DNA of 64,000 nt from Acrocarpospora corrugata. GTDB taxonomy: Bacteria; Actinomycetota; Actinomycetes; Streptosporangiales; Streptosporangiaceae. The notes under the pieces are model-generated. The model searched no databases and was not told the origin of the DNA. It saw nothing but the letters and a program-made list of their open reading frames with translations. A program made the translations under genes and the position numbers. Position 1 is the stretch's first letter. Every line of letters begins with the position of its first letter. Location: contig NZ_BLAD01000035.1 of the NCBI RefSeq assembly GCF_009687845.1, forward strand, positions 148,708 through 212,707, written 5' to 3'. Of this stretch, positions 62,971 to 64,000 are shown one piece after another.

Positions 62971-64000
62971 CGGATCACCATCGGCACGGCCGGAGAGTAC
63001 GACACCCGCCCGAACCACATGCACTTGACCAGCAGCCACCAGGAGCCGGGACGGGCGTTGAGCGGCACGTCGAACTCGACGACCAGTTCGTCTGCGGCAC
63101 CCGCGGCCACCGCGACCGGGTGTACGCCGGGCCCGGCCAGGTCCCAGGTGCCCCACGGGCTGATCACCTGGGCCTCGCCGCGGATGTCGAAGCGCGCGGT
63201 GTTGCGCAGCCCGACCACCCAGCGGGCCCGCTGCCCGGGGGTGAGCTCGATCGGCTGCACGTTCACCTGGAGCGCCCCCGCGCCGGGCTGGCCGCCGACG
63301 AAGACGACGTCCTCGTGCAGCTGGCCGTCGTGCTCCAGCTGGACCGCCACCGGCCAGGGGCCGGGTTCCGGTTCGCCCGGCGGGGTGAGGGTGACGTCGA
63401 AGCCGGTCCAGTCGCCGGGCGTCAGCCGGGTCACCTGGTCGGTGGGGGAGGCGTCCCAGCCGGGCGGCGGGATGACCTGGAGCTTGCCCTCGGTCGCGGC
63501 GTCGGTGCGGTCGCTGGCCAGGGTGACGTGCACGGTGTGGCCGTCCAGCCGGGCGTGCACGCTCATCGGCTGGTAGCCGATCGGGCCTGAGCCCCGGTTG
63601 TGCAGCCAGAACCGGCTGAACACCGGCTGCGCGGGCTCGGCGTCGCGCCCGAGTGCCGCGGAACCCTCCTCGTCGGTGTCGGCGCGCAGGACATAGGTGG
63701 CGATCTGGCTGGGGGTGAGCACGCCGTGCAGGACGCCGTCGCGGGTCTTGGCCTCGCCGGTCTCCACCTCCAGCACGTCGGCCAGGGCCGCCGCCGCGAA
63801 CGGGACCTGTGAGCTCAGCCGGAAGGCGACCTCGCGGCCGTGCGGCTCGTACAGGCGGGCGGTGAACCGGCCCGGCTCGGCGGGGCCGCGGCCGTGCGCG
63901 GTCGGGTTGCCCGCCGCCTTGAACGCCGCGAGCATGGCCTGGCCGGCCGGTTCGACGGTCAGCAGCGACGCGGTGGCCGGGAGCGGGCCGTCGTGCGCGG
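62967..64000 (-). CDS. Alpha-mannosidase (GH38) C-terminal part (5' partial)
   Basis: The gene continues beyond the right end of the window. The visible ~345 residues are the C-terminal part of a large glycosidase: PLPATASLLTVEPAGQAMLAAFKAAG near the window edge matches GH38 C-terminal beta domains, then an NEW3/CARDB-like beta-sandwich (WTGFDVTLTPPGEPEPGP, RARWVVGLRNTARFDIRGEAQVISPWG). Catalytic residues lie outside. It heads an operon with the SurA-like and GH95-like genes, indicating mannan or N-glycan degradation. Confidence 0.72.
   Translation of the reverse strand, partial: AHDGPLPATASLLTVEPAGQAMLAAFKAAGNPTAHGRGPAEPGRFTARLYEPHGREVAFRLSSQVPFAAAALADVLEVETGEAKTRDGVLHGVLTPSQIATYVLRADTDEEGSAALGRDAEPAQPVFSRFWLHNRGSGPIGYQPMSVHARLDGHTVHVTLASDRTDAATEGKLQVIPPPGWDASPTDQVTRLTPGDWTGFDVTLTPPGEPEPGPWPVAVQLEHDGQLHEDVVFVGGQPGAGALQVNVQPIELTPGQRARWVVGLRNTARFDIRGEAQVISPWGTWDLAGPGVHPVAVAAGAADELVVEFDVPLNARPGSWWLLVKCMWFGRVSYSPAVPMVIR

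Noticed and set aside
1-64000. CRISPR arrays, rRNA genes, phage modules and biosynthetic gene clusters
   Set aside because: No regular direct repeats with spacers, no rRNA signatures, no phage structural or integrase genes, and no PKS/NRPS/lanthipeptide synthetase genes were found.

Overview
The window is high-GC actinomycete DNA, most likely Streptosporangiales (Nonomuraea/Streptosporangium-like). The evidence is GC-rich third codon positions throughout, an SsgB-type sporulation regulator, a DUF5999 protein, an XRE/DUF5753 regulator beside a DUF574-type methyltransferase, an MmyB-like regulator, and many TetR/MFS and secreted-hydrolase genes. About 58 protein genes (two of them frameshifted), three tRNA genes and one insertion sequence can be supported. 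No rRNA, CRISPR array or phage module is seen. The first ~48 bases are almost pure C and may be a contig edge.

Region by region. 1-2.7 kb: the end of a catalytically degenerate isochorismatase-fold protein, then biuret hydrolase and allophanate hydrolase with start/stop overlaps (nitrogen recovery from biuret). 2.7-5 kb: a divergent DHA2 exporter and MmyB-like regulator. 5-7.3 kb: a membrane Ser/Thr kinase with a predicted beta-propeller and a convergent 48-residue membrane protein. 7.4-19.4 kb: regulator/enzyme pairs (alpha/beta hydrolase-TetR, MFS-TetR with a perfect palindrome, FAD monooxygenase-TetR with a near-perfect tetO-like palindrome), plus an NTF2-like protein, a secreted metallopeptidase homologue without its zinc motif, a cyclase-family hydrolase, a CYTH-like protein and a GNAT. 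19.4-21.1 kb: an IS element with 12-bp inverted repeats and a 5-bp target duplication, inserted just upstream of a GAF-domain regulator. 21.1-26.6 kb: a sugar oxidoreductase/epimerase operon, a secreted cutinase with CARDB domains, an alpha/beta hydrolase and a 57-residue secreted two-cysteine peptide. 26.9-33.2 kb: tRNA-Val(GAC) and tRNA-Gly(GCC), hutH, pabB-pabC with a DUF305 lipoprotein, an LVIVD-repeat lipoprotein and ssgB. 33.7-40.1 kb: tRNA-Val(CAC), a lower-GC orphan gene, a quinone-oxidoreductase/MarR pair with repeated operators, a small secreted protein, an M28 aminopeptidase, and a phytoene-desaturase-like oxidoreductase whose 3' end lies in a 31-bp tandem repeat. 40.3-49.4 kb: a TAP-type secreted hydrolase, an MFS exporter with a SanA-like protein, an AfsR/SARP-type ATPase regulator broken by five single-base frameshifts, its divergent FAD oxidoreductase, and DUF5999. 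50-59.5 kb: RidA, a FnIII-CBM2 protein, a molybdopterin oxidoreductase/flavin reductase/DUF6510 operon, an RCC1-repeat protein, an NmrA-type reductase, a membrane protein with a lipase-like tail, and the XRE/methyltransferase pair. 59.6-64 kb: a glycoside-hydrolase operon (frameshifted GH95-like enzyme with a discoidin domain, a SurA-like protein, the end of a GH38 alpha-mannosidase) that runs off the window.

The genes work mostly as small self-contained units: an enzyme or exporter with its own divergent repressor. The strongest items for follow-up are the degenerate cysteine-hydrolase paralogue beside biuret hydrolase, the small secreted cysteine peptide, the low-GC orphan after tRNA-Val, the MarR triple operator, the 31-bp repeat that copies the end of a gene, the IS-disrupted promoter, and the run of same-sign frameshifts in one regulator.
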